Part shown: in pieces, positions 5,357 to 5,540 of the stretch
How the letters are laid out: every line of letters starts with the position of its first letter
Numbering within the stretch: the stretch's first letter is position 1
Assembly: GCA_964399465.1 (NCBI GenBank)
Contig: CAYNRA010000124.1
Span: 1-5,540, forward strand
Reading direction: 5' to 3'
Length of the DNA stretch: 5,540 nt
DNA from: CAYNRA01 sp964399465
GTDB lineage: Bacteria > Bacteroidota > Bacteroidia > Cytophagales > Spirosomataceae
Notes under the pieces: generated by a model
The model's database searches: none
What the model was told of the DNA's origin: nothing
What the model saw: only the letters and a program-made list of their open reading frames with translations
Translations under genes and position numbers: made by a program

Positions 5357-5442
5357 GGGCGTGCCCCTAGCGGGTCGGGCTTTTCGTTGCAATCTTTTTG
5401 TTCGTACCTCACAAAAAGGATTTCCACTGCAATCCCTCACGC
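5357..5442 (-). repeat. Structured intergenic repeat of a kind common in flavobacterial genomes
   Basis: This compact GC-richer element sits in AT-rich surroundings downstream of the DUF763 gene. Read on the minus strand it begins GCGTGAGGGATTGCAG and ends with GGGGCACGCCC, which I recognise from memory as a sequence type recurring many times in flavobacterial genomes. The ends can pair: GCGTG at 5359-5363 with CACGC at 5438-5442. Inside, AATCTTTTTGT (5391-5401) pairs with ACAAAAAGGATT (5411-5422) with one bulged G. The short palindrome GGGCGTGCCC (5357-5366) and a GCCC/GGGC pair before TTTT (5363-5384) suggest it could also stop + strand transcription. The copy number cannot be seen here because only one copy lies in the window. 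Open frames across it on both strands are not genes. Confidence 0.65.
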
Positions 5443-5457
5443 AAGATTTTATTGCGT
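5439..5457. repeat. Small perfect hairpin at the edge of the structured repeat
   Basis: ACGCAA (5439-5444) and TTGCGT (5452-5457) form a perfect 6-bp stem with a 7-base loop. It shares bases with the closing stem of the neighbouring repeat, so the two structures compete. No T run follows on either strand, so it is not an obvious terminator. Confidence 0.4.
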
Positions 5458-5517
5458 AAATGTGTCTTTCATCCACAGATGAAGCGAATTTCTCCCAATT
5501 CCTTACCATTCCTCTCT

Positions 5518-5525
5518 TATTTTTG
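5518..5525 (+). promoter_or_regulatory. Possible -7 element facing the right edge
   Basis: TATTTTTG matches TAnnTTTG and could serve a gene beyond the window. No -33 TTG is present at the expected distance, and the region is T-rich, so this is a weak call. The remaining sequence from 5458 to 5540 shows no coding region I would support. Confidence 0.2.
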
Positions 5526-5540
5526 TAGTTTTGCTCTTAT

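Noticed and set aside
5249..5482. Open frame on the + strand running from the DUF763 end across the structured repeat
   Set aside because: Its start is inside the DUF763 gene in another frame and its body is the repeat; frames across such repeats are commonly misannotated as short proteins.
5315..5509. Open frame on the - strand across the structured repeat
   Set aside because: It follows the repeat's own sequence, with no promoter or recognisable protein family.
1..5540. CRISPR array, toxin-antitoxin pair, transposase or phage gene
   Set aside because: No spaced direct repeats, no integrase or transposase motifs and no typical toxin-antitoxin pair were seen; the layout is ordinary chromosomal genes.

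Overview
The window looks like chromosomal DNA from a member of the Bacteroidota, probably a flavobacterium-like organism. The clues are moderately AT-rich DNA, start codons without Shine-Dalgarno sequences, several copies of the Bacteroidota-type -7 promoter element TAnnTTTG, a Tat-exported sugar-isomerase-like protein typical of that phylum, and a structured intergenic repeat near the right end that resembles, from memory, repeats scattered in flavobacterial genomes. The assignment is an inference; no rRNA or other marker gene is present.

All seven convincing genes lie on the + strand. Left part: a complete DUF1810 gene (20-433) and a Tat-signal TIM-barrel isomerase-like protein of the hydroxypyruvate isomerase group (548-1450). 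A 362-base stretch without an established gene follows (1451-1812). It holds a very strong intrinsic terminator (1582-1614), a possible promoter 66 bases before that terminator (which could delimit a small RNA of about 90-95 nt), and a second promoter-like element followed by a 21-codon ORF (1703-1768).

Middle part: a small HhH-GPD DNA glycosylase of the AlkA type (1813-2436) overlaps a TetR-family regulator (2411-3031) by 26 bases. An AhpD-like alkylhydroperoxidase/carboxymuconolactone decarboxylase family protein follows (3107-3616). A perfect 13-bp inverted repeat with a 5-base spacer sits between the regulator and the AhpD-like gene and contains a -7-like promoter element. It is the best candidate for the regulator's operator. 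A strong terminator (3622-3653) closes this group. Taken together this looks like a small stress unit: base-excision repair of alkylated DNA, a one-component regulator, and a thiol-based peroxidase. The functional link is an inference.

Right part: a DUF5655 protein with a putative zinc site (3707-4117) and a DUF763 protein with a helix-hairpin-helix-like motif (4119-5297) are separated by one base and almost certainly form a two-gene operon. Neither has an established function that I know. The end of the window holds the structured repeat (5357-5442), a small hairpin beside it, and a possible promoter facing out of the window.
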